From: Pseudoscleropodium purum
Taxonomy: Eukaryota; Streptophyta; Bryopsida; Hypnales; Brachytheciaceae
DNA length: 64,000 nt
Assembly (NCBI GenBank): GCA_963969395.1
Contig: OZ017797.1
Location: 16,988,001 to 17,052,000, forward strand
Direction: 5' to 3'
Program-made: the position numbers and the translations under genes
Shown here: positions 35,011 through 46,079 of the stretch, piece after piece
Layout of the letters: each line of letters opens with the position of its first letter
Position numbering within the stretch: the stretch's first letter is position 1
Notes under the pieces: generated by a model
Seen by the model: only the letters and a program-made list of their open reading frames with translations
What the model was told of the DNA's origin: nothing
Databases searched by the model: none

Positions 35011-35399
35011 ATTTATTCTTAATGTAAATTTCAGCCATAAAAATGATGTTTTTTGTATTTGACTCCAACTAATGAATGAAGCTTATCAAATGCAGGATCT
35101 ACTACAATTGGAAAATTTTGAAAAATTCATAAATTTTAATATTTTATAACAATATGAACTTTGGGCCAATATAGAACACTATGAACAATATAGAACAATA
35201 TGAACTTATAACCATGGTTTGTTGATTTTCTAATTTTAAAAGACCCCCCCAAAAAAAACTCTTTTAATTTCTAGCATTTATTAATACTATGATGCTATAG
35301 ACTATTGTACCATTAGAAAAGTTTTAAGGGGTGGAAAGGCCGTTTAGGGCATATTCCCTTGCATTTCCCCCTGTAGTTAAAGAATGCCAAGCTATAAAA

Positions 35400-35590
35400 A
35401 GAATTTGGAAAAGAATGAAAAATTGAAAAAAATGAAAATGAAAAAAAAAAAACTTTAAAAAAAAATTGAAAAATGATGTGGTAGTCATTTTGCTACATCA
35501 CGTAGTAACTGCTATGAGTTTTGATGGGCTGAGAATCCCGAGGAACTTACAACCCTCCAAAGTAGGTGAATTTCCTCTAATGACATCTAC
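35400..35590 (+). repeat. Copy of the repeat also seen at 16560-17000
   Basis: An A-rich lead is followed by ATGATGTGG, CTACATCACGTAG.AACTGCTA, GAGGAACTTACAACCCTCCAAA and CCTCTAATGA. The order is the same as in the two copies near 16.6-17.0 kb. Confidence 0.55.
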
Positions 35591-35892
35591 GATGAAAATT
35601 TCAGATTTTTTGAATATGTTCAATATTTTGATATGAATTTCTTTTTCATTTTTGTCTTAAGATATTCATTGTAATTTCAAGTGCCCCTCCCCCCGATATT
35701 TGAAATTTTTATTACTTGTAGCTCAAATTTGACTTCATCTCTAATTTTTTATAAACTTAATTCATATTTAGTTGCAAAATGGCAGAAAATAGAGTGATGG
35801 ATAGGGAATCTTGAAATCAATGGTCATGGGCCTGTCCTTGTCACTATTGTGCATACCCACTTGGAAGGTCACTCCAAGTGGGCTTCTAGTTG

Positions 35893-36150
35893 GTCGGCTA
35901 GGGAAGAATGATTGACCCCCTTATTACCCCATGTAAGGGTAAATGTAAAAATAAAAATCGCTCCCTATGTTATACCACCTACATTTTGTATTTTTCTTCA
36001 CATTTCTTAGAAAACATTTGGGACCTTTGATTGCAAATAAGAATTCAAGATTTGCAATGGAGATCATAGGTGGCAAAAAAATAAACTCAAGTGAAATTTC
36101 TCTGGGATAAAACACGGAACAATGAAGGGGTCAATCCTCCCTGGCCATTT
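35893..36150. mobile_element. MITE-like element with ~35 bp inverted ends, copy 1
   Basis: The left end reads CGGCTAGGGAAGAATGATTG then ACCCCC. The right end, ending near 36150, is the inverse with GGGGTCAATCCTCCCTGGCC. A second member with the same end pattern (TGGCCAGTGAGGG ... CCTCCTTAGCCA) lies at 45803-46079. Nothing inside looks coding. Confidence 0.55.
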
Positions 36151-37199
36151 CCGCACCCCCCCAGTTCCAAGCCCTCTCAAAAGGCCCAATGAAAACAGGC
36201 CCTTACAATCAGATATTTAGTGAAATTGCTCAAATGCTCAAATGGTGCTGTGTACTGTTTCCCCTTGCAATGGAAATTATCCATGTGTTTAAAATAAATA
36301 AATAAATAAATAGACCCTTACATAGTATAATACCTTCCCAGCATGGGGAGACCCATTGCCTAGTTATAGAACATTATAAACATGCAGACTCTTTGAATCA
36401 TGCCAACGAAATAATTGGTTGGCGTCCCTATTTCTCATAATTTATTTATTTCCTTGAAACACATGGAATCTCTCATAATTTATTTATTTTTGGGAGGAGG
36501 GGGGGGGTCACTCCTACAAATTCTCCTACTGATTCTGAGCCCATTGCTTGGAATGCTCTGTCTCTCCTTCCACATAAAGGCCTGCCCACTCTACTGTACT
36601 GTACCACGTATGATTATTTCCACAAACTAAAGATGGTCGGTCCTTCACTTCAATAGTGAGGAAATGCGTACATTTGTTTTCCAAAAAATCATTGCAAAGG
36701 GTCATTAATTTTATCATTTATTATCAAAATTTAGAAAAAACAAAACACAATCCAGTTCCCAGTCATATAGAATGAAATATATTTTCAGAAGATTAAGGTA
36801 ACTTAGAAGCACCAATTGTCAACCACGTCCAATTATAACCAACCTGTAGGATGCAGCTATTTCCAACCAAAGTAGAAGTACCTATTTCGGATAATTTAAG
36901 CATTTCAGCTTGTATGATGTGAGGAATTTATAGAGAAACTGAGTTCAATTTGTGCAAAAATAAGGATGAGGAAGAATGCAAAAGAATATGAATTTTTTTT
37001 CCTTCCAAAAATGAATATTTTAGTGAATTTAATTGTGGATTTTTCATTTAGATCCATTTGAGTTTCATAGACTCATCTATTCTGGTTACCTTTGGCAGTT
37101 TTTCTTAGGCCAAGACGGAAGAGAGATGAATGGATGAGAAGGTACAAATAATGAATCTTTTTCAATAAATAGTGCATTCAATTGTTGTCCACAATATGG
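36151..37199. other. AT-rich intergenic DNA with a microsatellite and G run
   Basis: It contains an AAAT microsatellite of about five units (36290-36312), a G run near 36498-36506, and GTAC sites at 36596 and 36601. No gene recognised. Confidence 0.45.
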
Positions 37200-37560
37200 C
37201 ACCCTACGCAACCATCATAGGGGTTTGTTCAAAGTAGGTTCTTCTACCATATGACTAGAACAAATTTCCAACTAAAACTTGGAATGTATTGATTTGGTCC
37301 TTTTCAATGTTGGGGCTAATGATGTTATGACTTATGTCCCAAAGTAGTGAGTAAGAAAGTAATTCAGCTATGATTGGAATTAGAAGACTTTAGACATTGG
37401 CAACTAGAGAAATGCACTTTATGACTCCCAAAATTCATAGTAATACCAATTTGAGGAATAAAATTCTGAAAAATTCACAATTCCCATGTTTCCTATCTTC
37501 TTACATGGTTAAAATTTCTGCCACTTCATATTGTTCACCATCTTCTCCAAAATGGCTTAT
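37200..37560 (+). repeat. Segment duplicated at 42080-42380 and 42520-42680
   Basis: Shared words are CAAATTT.CAAC.AAA.CTT.GAATGT, CAAAGTAGTGAGT, ATGATTGGAATTAGAA.ACT, and AT.C.TAGTAAT..CAAT. No coding frame is conserved between the copies, so this is most likely transposon-derived. Confidence 0.6.
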
Positions 37561-37689
37561 TTGATCATCCATTGGTACTTCCACCTTAAAAGGACAAGCA
37601 AAAGGATACACAATAGTAACCATAAAGGTCCTTTCTAGTGTATGCTAGGAAAAATTCTCCTCATAAGGCAAAAATGCCTAAAACACCTA

Positions 37690-37910
37690 AGACCATCAAA
37701 ATAAACAATTCAACACAACTAGAGGCACTTTTTCTTAGAAAAAAATTACATTTACAATATAAGCCTGAATTTTAAAAAATAAAAAAAGAATTTTTAGATT
37801 AAAACCCATAATTTCTATGAATTTTCAAAGTGGAATACACTAGGTCATTGAAATTGTGATATAGCTTGGTCTTCAAACCAAAATTTAGAGAAATCAACAA
37901 TCAACTAATC
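37690..37910 (+). repeat. Dispersed repeat family A, copy 3
   Basis: Same order of words as copies at 19440 and 28320 (AGAGGCAC, TTTTCAAAGTGGAA, AGCTTGGTC.T.AAACCAAAATTTAG), with more divergence in the middle. Confidence 0.55.
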
Positions 37911-39784
37911 CGGTAGTTAAATGAAGGAATGGTTTGATTGGACACTTTAAGGGACACGAATTATCACCTTAAATTCAATGACTATGTTTTCACCAAAAAC
38001 GCTTGAGAATTGGCATTTTTAGCACAAGTACCAAATTTTTGAAAAAAAAACTTTTTTTGGCACATATAACCATAGGATCTTGTAGCATGCTAACTTGAAA
38101 ACATGTCGTAAAAATTTCAGAAATTAACACCATATAGATTGCAAGATATAAGCATTCAAGTTCAATGAAATCATTTTTCTAGCCCTTTGAAATACAAGGA
38201 AAAAACAATAAATAGAAAGAAGTAGAAAATGATTCAAAATACAAAATTGTTAAGAATTTAGTTATGGAATTGAAAAATGCCAATCCCAATGGTTGTGATG
38301 TTGTAATAAATGATCTACATAATTAGATTTTTTTCCCAAAAATAGAGAAAATTGAATTAAATAAAGGACTTCAAAGTATATTTTAGAGTAGAGTATCCAT
38401 AAACACTTGCCAAAACAAAAACTCCTCGTGAGTTTCATCTCATTGATCAAAATTGAATGATTCATAGCTTTCCATTCATATATAATCTAGGAAACCAATT
38501 TCAATTTCTTTTTTGAAAAAGGTGATTTTTTTATCTACCCGGACTACCCAATTATGAAAAAGTAACATATTGGGCCATAACTTTTTACTCATATTTCCAC
38601 ATTATGAAATTTAGTGCATATGAAAGATATTCTTCATCAACACCCTTTTGTTAAAATTTCAACCTAAAATATGCAAATTCTCATTCACACCTACTTGCCC
38701 AAAATGACTATATTGCCAAGAAATGCATGCTAGTCTTTTAGGGGTTAATGAAAATCTACTTGTTAAAAGTGGTAAATGGACAAATTTGGGTGTTTTCACC
38801 TTGATAGGAATGAGAAGGATTCAAGGATGGATAAAAGTTTGGAGCCCCTTGCAAATGTTGATATTTAACAATATATCCATCCCTTGTTCATCTTCTTCCA
38901 TTGACATCCATCAAATTTTTAATCTAAAATTCATCTAAATGTGTACAAAAAGTATACAACATTCATCCACATTTCATCTGCTTTCATCTAATTTTGTCTG
39001 AAATAGTGTGAGTAAATCGACACTACTAAAACTTTGGTACAAATTGTGTAGCTATAATTGTTGGTGAAGTACAAAAACCTATTGATTCAAAAGGGTGTTA
39101 TATTGTAAGACACATTAATTAGGTTGTGTAGTTACTTTAATCCCTAATTGCCCAAGGCTTGTTTTGAGCTTCTTGAAAATTGCTTTAAATTTAACAAAAT
39201 GCTAACACTTTGATAAGTTTTATCAATTTTTTTAAATTGTAACCATACAAATTCAAACTAGACATGTTAGAGATCTTATAGAAAATGAAAACACAACAAT
39301 ATCACTTGTATAGTGAAAGATTATAATGTTTGACCATGAAGATGTTAATGACTCCAAAAGTGATTGGAAGTCTTTCAATCCTCTTTTTACATGTCAAATC
39401 TAAAAAGTTGTTCACCAAAGGATATAACATATATAACCCAAATTGATTTATAACTTCTCAAAAAAAGAATTCTACAATTTTTTTAAATGAATTTCTAATG
39501 TGAAATTTTCGCGAAGATCTAGTGTATTTGAAGCTCATTTCCAAGAGCTCCCAACACTACAGGAAGTGAAGATTGCAATGGATACCCTTGCATAAAATCT
39601 TGAATAGAAAAATCACTATCATTTATTTTCAAGATCAAATCTTTTATGCTAAAACTAGACTTCAAGAATAACTTTCCAAAAATATAAACTACTCAAAATA
39701 ACAATTGAATTAGGTTTTATTTAACTTCAAAGTTTTTCAAATACCAAATTTTGGTGCCTCAAGCATTTAAAGGTTAAGAACCTT
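37911..39784. other. AT-rich intergenic DNA, no gene recognised
   Basis: No ORF above about 71 codons, no domain, no clear repeat structure beyond short A/T runs. Confidence 0.4.
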
Positions 39785-39865
39785 CTCCCTTTGTCTTAAA
39801 ATAGTATCGGTGTTTATTTAATATTTTACACAAGAAGCACCAATATTATTTTGAGACAAAGGGAG
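39785..39865. mobile_element. 81 bp Stowaway-like MITE
   Basis: The ends are inverted copies of about 31 bp: CTCCCTTTGTCTTAAAATA at the left, and TATTTTGAGACAAAGGGAG at the right. Only about four positions in the arms differ. The CTCCCT.CGTCTCAAAATA type end is typical of Stowaway (Tc1/mariner) MITEs. TA follows the right end; the left flank reads TT, so the target duplication is imperfect. At 81 bp it is very short for the family. Confidence 0.75.
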
Positions 39866-42079
39866 TACTTCATTTATTTCCACTTTTTTTCCCCTCTATT
39901 CAAAAAATGCCTTTCCAAACTTTATTGAATTTTATCATTTAGCTTAAAAATCAGACTTTTTTTTTCCGTTTTCCTTAGGTCATGATATACTATCTACTCA
40001 ATCACCTAGATCAAGGATTTAATTTTAATTTTCAAAGGTAATGTAAATTCACCCTTCAAATTTTCTCATCAAGTAACTTCATATTACAGTAGATGTCTAT
40101 TTGCTCAGTAATTCATGACTTTCACTGAAATTATATTATCTTTGTAAAAGTTCCAATTTCATATAACTTCCAATGTTAGGGAGTTTATTGGAACTTTTAC
40201 ACTTTTCATAAAAGAAACAAATCCCATTAAATTAATTTGATGTAGTGTGGTATTGGATTTCATACACTTAAGGTCTTATGTCTTATGAACTTTATACAAT
40301 CCATTAAATTATTATGAAGCCCGCATGAAGTTTGCATTTAGTGTGGTTTCAAATTTCATACATTTAAAGTCCTATGAATTGTATGAAACAAATCAATTTA
40401 CTACAAAGTCCACATGAAGTTTAGTGTAAAAATATTAAATGAAAGAAATAAAATTCAAAAATATATATCCCAACATATGTGAGAATGTAAGGACTTAACC
40501 CCTAAACATCTAGAGTATTCTCTAAAATTGAAAATTTGAGAAAAATCATTGTAAAGTACTATTTTGGAACTAATATACAATGAAAAGTTGTAGATTTTGA
40601 ATTTTTGATTCCATCCATGTTGTTAGATTCATCAATGCAATCACCAATATTTTTCTATAAAATTTGAGAGGAAAATTTCAAAATTTCTCTTAAATTCAAT
40701 CACAAGCAAAAGATTGTCATTTTTTTGAGTAAAATTCTATGGAATGGATTTGAAACAAGTTTTTCTTGACATGTTGAATTTTTTAATTCTTTTGTTCTTT
40801 AAATCTATGACCTCAATTTTGAAAATCTAGTTTTGAACTAGAGTAAATGCATTTTTTGCTTGCTAAACCACTTATCACACTTCCACATTTGTAATTTAGA
40901 AAAATAATGTACACTAATAACACCAAATTCAACCACTAGATAGGACAACAACTTGACAAAGTATCTTCACAAATTAGAATGACTTTTGTCCAAGTGGTAT
41001 TGAGAAAGTAATGTGATTTCCAATTGGTTTGTCATTCAAAAATTGGACATTAGAGTGCTTGAGGGTTAATTTCTACCAGCATAATTCACCTCATCATTAA
41101 AGTAATGAGGTTTGGAATCATCTTATCTTATAATTTTTGCGCTCCACATTTTGAGTTTAATATTTTTATGTTCAAACTTTGAAATAAGATCTAACAAAAA
41201 ATATAAAAGAGAGAAAGAGAGAAAGAAAAATGACTCATTCAATTTTATTTAAAAAAATAGTTAATACATTTATTATTTCTTTTTTTTTTATACTACAAGG
41301 ATTTGTCCTACTAGTGAAAGGAAGTTAGCATCACCTTGAAAATTAGAGTCACTACAAATTTATGAAAAAAATAAATTAAAATGATAAAATAATCGATTCC
41401 AATATATACTAATTCAAAATAGCGTGACAATTGGTAAATTAGCGTCACTTGCACTATTGAGACTAATCAATGTAGTAATGAGCAACGTCATGCTATGCTT
41501 TGATGCAGATGAGTGCTATTGTCTAAGCTATACCAAAATGTCTATCTCTGAAAACCTTTATAGAGAATTGCCAAGAGGATTCTTTTTCAATTTTAGGGCT
41601 CCTTAGTTGCAAAATATCGAAATTTCCAAATTTCCAAATGCTTTACAAGGTCATTCCATGACAGAATACCAGAAAATTCTCATGTCAGAATTGAAGTGAA
41701 CCCTCCTAACGGTTCTTTACACTATGGAAGAAATGGAAACTTGGGATTTGTCGATATAAAGTGGGCTGGTATCCCCAAACTGACACTTTCTGCTATTGTG
41801 CTTAATTATTGTTATTAGACTAGTCCAATTTTCATATTTTTGTTTTGGCAAATGAAAGGAGGTTCCAACTCACCAAAGATTGTGACATTTGGGTCTGTTA
41901 TGTGAAAGTTATGAAGGAGCAAAGTTTGGTTCTAAACCAATTTCTTCCACATAGGGTACATAATTGATTTTGGAGATGTGTATAGATTGAAGATGGTGGT
42001 TTAGCACATTTTGGGACAATGGGACCTTATTATGGTAGAACCACCCATTTCCAACCAAAGAACCATACCCAACTTGTAG
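39866..42079. other. AT-rich intergenic DNA, no gene recognised
   Basis: Short ORFs only (60 codons at most). A GA-rich run (AAAGAGAGAAAGAGAGAAAG) lies at about 41205-41228. Confidence 0.4.
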
Positions 42080-42680
42080 GGTCCAACTATTTCCAACCAA
42101 GGTTGAAACAAATTTTCAACCAAAGCTTAGAATGTTTTTTTTTCACCTTTTCAAAGTTGGGACTAATCAAGTGATGACACATGTCTCAAAGTAGTGAGTG
42201 GAAAGTAGTTCTTGAATGATTGGAATTAGAAAACTCTACATATTAGATATGGGTTTCAACCAGTTGTCGACGTCCAATATTCTTAGTAATTTCAATTCAA
42301 AGCATAAAATTACCCAAAAAATTGCTAGCCCTGTGATTTCTATCTCCTGATGTGGTAGAAAATTTACATTACCTTATACTACTCCAGAACATGCATAGAA
42401 TTGTTAAAGTAGTCGACTATGGGTGCTTCCACTAAGTTAGAGCCACCCATTACCAACCATCAATTCTTTCACTCTTGCCACGACACATATGGTTTTGTTT
42501 GGAGTGCCAAAGAGAACAACAAGTAGTCTCTTACATGAGCAATTTTGGAATAGTTTAAACATTGGATATGGGTCTAGACCAACTTTTGGCTTTCAAAATT
42601 CGTAGTAATTTCAGCCTAAACAATTAAATTATCGAAATTTCTGCAACCCCCATCGTTTCTATCAATACACCTCTTAAAAT
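42080..42680 (+). repeat. Two tandem relatives of the 37200-37560 segment
   Basis: Copy at 42080-42380 (CAAAGTAGTGAGT, TGATTGGAATTAGAAAACTC) and a more diverged one at about 42410-42680 (ACATTGGATATGGGTC, AATTCGTAGTAATTTCAGCC). Each contains the ...GGGT.T..ACCA block and a '...TTTCTATC' end. Confidence 0.5.
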
Positions 42681-42689
42681 ATTTGCTTT

Positions 42690-43320
42690 GCCTTGCACTA
42701 CTCCAGGTCATGTCCACAATTACTTGTTTGATTGGTTATGGGTGTCTCCTCTGTATACACTCCAGCGTCCAGCGTTGCCATTCCTTCCCCTGTGCCTTAC
42801 AACTGAATGCATTGCAGTTCTGAGAATAATGAATGCGGCCTCAATCAGCGAAGCCGGCGAAGCAGACGTGGTCCGAGGACTGTGTACCCCACCCGCCTGG
42901 CCGCCTGGGGATTGACGAAGGAGGTTCTCGGGAAGGCCGCCGGCTGTTCTGTTCTGTGCAGTTCCGCTGCTCGATCATCCAGGCGCTATGAAGGCGGCCG
43001 ACTGAAGCTTCTAGAGTAAGCTGCACTGCACACGCCATCCCTCCCCCTTCCCGCACTACCTTCCAAAGCCACTCCCCATCTCTCCGGAGCTGGGTAGGCA
43101 TCGGCAGCTTCTGTACTAGAGAACGCGCCGGTGCAGCGAGCCTGAGAGCGAATTCTGCCGGGCTCGCTCTTGGGCGAGAGATCCTGTGCAAAATGCGCCG
43201 GCGCATTCCGTGCAGTTAAAGAGAGCAGTTCCCGAAATGCTCCCGTCACGTTTGGAAGGCAAAATCAGCCGTCCGTGACAGAATTAGCCCTCCTTGTATG
43301 ATTCAGCAAACAAATGGATC
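42690..43320. other. GC-rich island with unassigned ORFs
   Basis: GC content jumps compared with both sides. A 121-codon ORF lies on the - strand at 42841-43206 (Arg/Ala/Pro-rich), with others in overlapping frames. None has a recognised domain, signal peptide or supporting splice model. It may be a gene fragment, promoter or CpG-rich relic. I do not call a gene. Confidence 0.3.
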
Positions 43321-44303
43321 CTTGTGAAAATCTAAATTGGCGGAAACTCATCTTAAAGCTTTCATTGATGCAACGGATTGATCTCAAACTTATAGGAGCC
43401 AACCCATTTCGGATCACCCCCATTTCCAACCTAAAGGTGAAATGGACTCTTTCTGTAAAGTTGTGGTGTAGTTCTCAAAGTAGTTGTGGTGCATTGTCAA
43501 TGGTTGTCAGGCTCTCTATATTGTAACCAACACTTGGTTGATTTTGCAACTAGCTTGTGGTTGGAAATAGAAAAGTCAATTTGACCAATATAGGTCATAC
43601 AGTACAGTTCAGTTAAAAAATTTACGATAATTATATTTTGAATTGTAAAATTATAAAAAGAAATAAATCCTTCCAAACTCTATTTCTATAGTAGGAAAAA
43701 TTTCTACACTTGAGAAATTTGCATTCCACATACTTGTAATTGCTTAAGTGGTTGGAAATGGGTTGCTCCCTCACTGTTTTGCTTGCCATTCCTTTCAAGT
43801 TCATCCCAGATGTTCAATTGATGAATCATCTTGGAATAGAGATAGCACCCAGGAAATTTCCTTTTCAGAGGTAGTGATTGCACAATCATAGTATTGCTAT
43901 CAAATGTATAATGTTGGTAACAAATGTAAACCATGCTCTTTGAAGATTGGAATAATTTCTCCTTGGATCTTGTAGAGTGAATTTAATTTAATACTCAAAA
44001 AATCATTGGTTGATTAGGAAGTTGTAGAGAATCATTAGCTAGCTAGGTAGTTGCAAAGGGATCCCTTACATTGGTTAATAATGTTACAAGTTAGAGGGTT
44101 CCCTTTTGCTCCCCTGATAGTAAGAGCCCCTAGTGTTGTTACTTCCTAATTAGCTAATGATTCTTTGCAACTTCCCAATTCAACCAATGACTCTTTACAA
44201 ATTAAACTAAATTTACTTCTAGGGATCCAAAGAAGGATTATTTCAATCTCCAAAGGGGAATGGTTCATGATGGTCAACAAAGTCGTAGCAGTAAGTTGAC
44301 AAA

Positions 44304-44594
44304 TTGGATTGTCCAATTCAACCAATCTTCTATCTTTGGAGCCTTTTTCCATCCATCGGGGCTCCACAGTTTCGAAAAGTAATTGGTCGTGAGTTGGTGA
44401 GGTCTCTTGTCAACAGGATTAGGGTGCATGTGTGCATTGCTGATTCTAATAAGGCGAGAATGACTGCCCTTACCTTAGAAGCGTTGAAATTTTCTGGAGC
44501 AATTCTGTTGCCCACCTTCCGAGAAGAAGAAACGGTAACGTGGGAAGAAATTGCAAGTGAAAAAGAGGCTGACAGTCCTGAATTAGCAGTATGA
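44304..44594 (+). other. Unassigned 96-codon ORF, coding-like composition
   Basis: The reading frame ends ...RELVRSLVNRIRVHVCIADS, then NKARMTALTLEALKFSGAIL, then an acidic tail. Codon and residue composition look like a real soluble alpha/beta protein more than the AT-rich background does. A possible splice donor (ACG|GTAACG) lies near 44535. I do not recognise the family. It could be an exon or a captured fragment of a gene whose other exons are not in view. Confidence 0.3.
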
Positions 44595-44599
44595 GCGGA

Positions 44600-45802
44600 A
44601 CTGAAGGAAGGGCATATTCAACGCTTGATTCCCGAAGTCCACCTCGCCGAGTAGGGTTTTCTGATCAACAGTTTAAAAAGAAAATAAGGTAGCTCGCTCG
44701 GTAGCAGACTCTTGCCACATGAGGAGAAGAATCAGTTGACAGGAGCTTTAACAGTAGAGACTCTGCCCTTGCAACACGAGTAATAAGGTCGTCCTGTGCT
44801 CAAACTTCCTCACAATATTTACAATAGCTTCAGTCGATGCAAAGCTTCCTCCCTTCCGTCGCTCACTCAGAGCCCATAATCTGCTAAAGAACAGCCTCAG
44901 AGGCAGTGCAAGAAACGCATCATGCTCTGGCCCACAGTAAGTTATTAGGTGCCTGAAGCCAGCGTACGAGTTTTCTGTGCACTCCCGTCGGAACTTGCAC
45001 TTTTCCAGTCGCCACAACCGCGAATTGTTTCCGCGTTATTTCCAGCCGGAATTTTCGATTGACATGTCGATTCAAGAAGGATGCATCTTCATTCCCTTCA
45101 ACAAAGAAAAATTGCAACGTTGGCACAGCTGGATCAGCGTCAGATTGACAAGAACTTGAAGCGACGATTCTGGACGATTACCTTCCCTTCCCTTGCCTTC
45201 CCTTACTAAAGATATTCATGTGAATGTTCTAACAGTACTGCCGTGGCAGTACAGTACTCACTGTCGAAGCAAAAAACTCCAGGTAATCCGTGAATTGGAT
45301 GAATGAATATCCATCTCCGTTAAAATATAGTGCGGTAATCCCGGACCCCGCCGTACTGTACTGCTCTGAAGTCTGAACCGTAGTAACTCATCATTCGACT
45401 AGGATCCAGGCGTCGTCCGTGAATTGGATGAATGAATATTGAACACAAACAGACACCTGTAATTCATTCGCGTGCCACCGAGAACCGGATGAATGAACAT
45501 TGATATCACATGGACACCTGTCATTCATCCATCGGAATCCAGGGCAGGCCATTTTCAATTGCCCACCACGCCAACCTTCACGAAATGGTGGCAAGTGGAC
45601 AGCGGACTAGAAGGAAACTTCATTACTGTGGTGTCAAAGCCCGTTGATTATAGCAGTCTATTAGTCGAACTACTAAGCAAGGGCACGCGGTTAATTGCGT
45701 CAGTTTAGACAAAAATTGGAAATGTACCTTACTTGGAACCTTTACTTAGGAGCGGTATATTAATTGGTGAACAACGTGTCTTCTTCATTGTAGCCTGGAC
45801 AC
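44600..45802. other. GC-normal stretch with GTAC cluster and short repeats
   Basis: It holds GTAC sites at 45235, 45249, 45254, 45353 and 45358. GTACTGCC...GGCAGTAC forms a near-perfect palindrome at 45235-45252. A block GAATTGGATGAATGAATAT recurs at about 45291, 45421 and (as GAACCGGATGAATGAACAT) 45481. The ORFs here (up to 89 codons) are unassigned. Confidence 0.4.
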
Positions 45803-46079
45803 TGGCCAGTGAGGGTGAAATTGCCCCCCTTGTTGCCCCGAAGTTTACCTCTGGGAAAAAACACGGGATTTTTTTAAATTTACAACACAGGATAAAATTT
45901 GGAAATTTGGAAATCATATATGCAGTCAACTAGAGGCCGCAAATTCGTCCAGAGAGGTGAAGAAATACAAAAAAACGTGGCATAAAATAGGGGGCAATTT
46001 TTTACAATTATTCTTGGACGGGGCATGGAGGGGGGGAAGGGGGGGGGGGAAGGGGGGGATGTTCAATCCTCCTTAGCCA
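45803..46079. mobile_element. MITE-like element with inverted ends, copy 2
   Basis: The left end is TGGCCAGTGAGGGTGAAATT and the right end is the inverse, TTCAATCCTCCTTAGCCA. It is the same end family as 35893-36150. Near the right end sits a G-rich tract (46030-46058: three G runs separated by AA) able to form a quadruplex. Confidence 0.55.
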
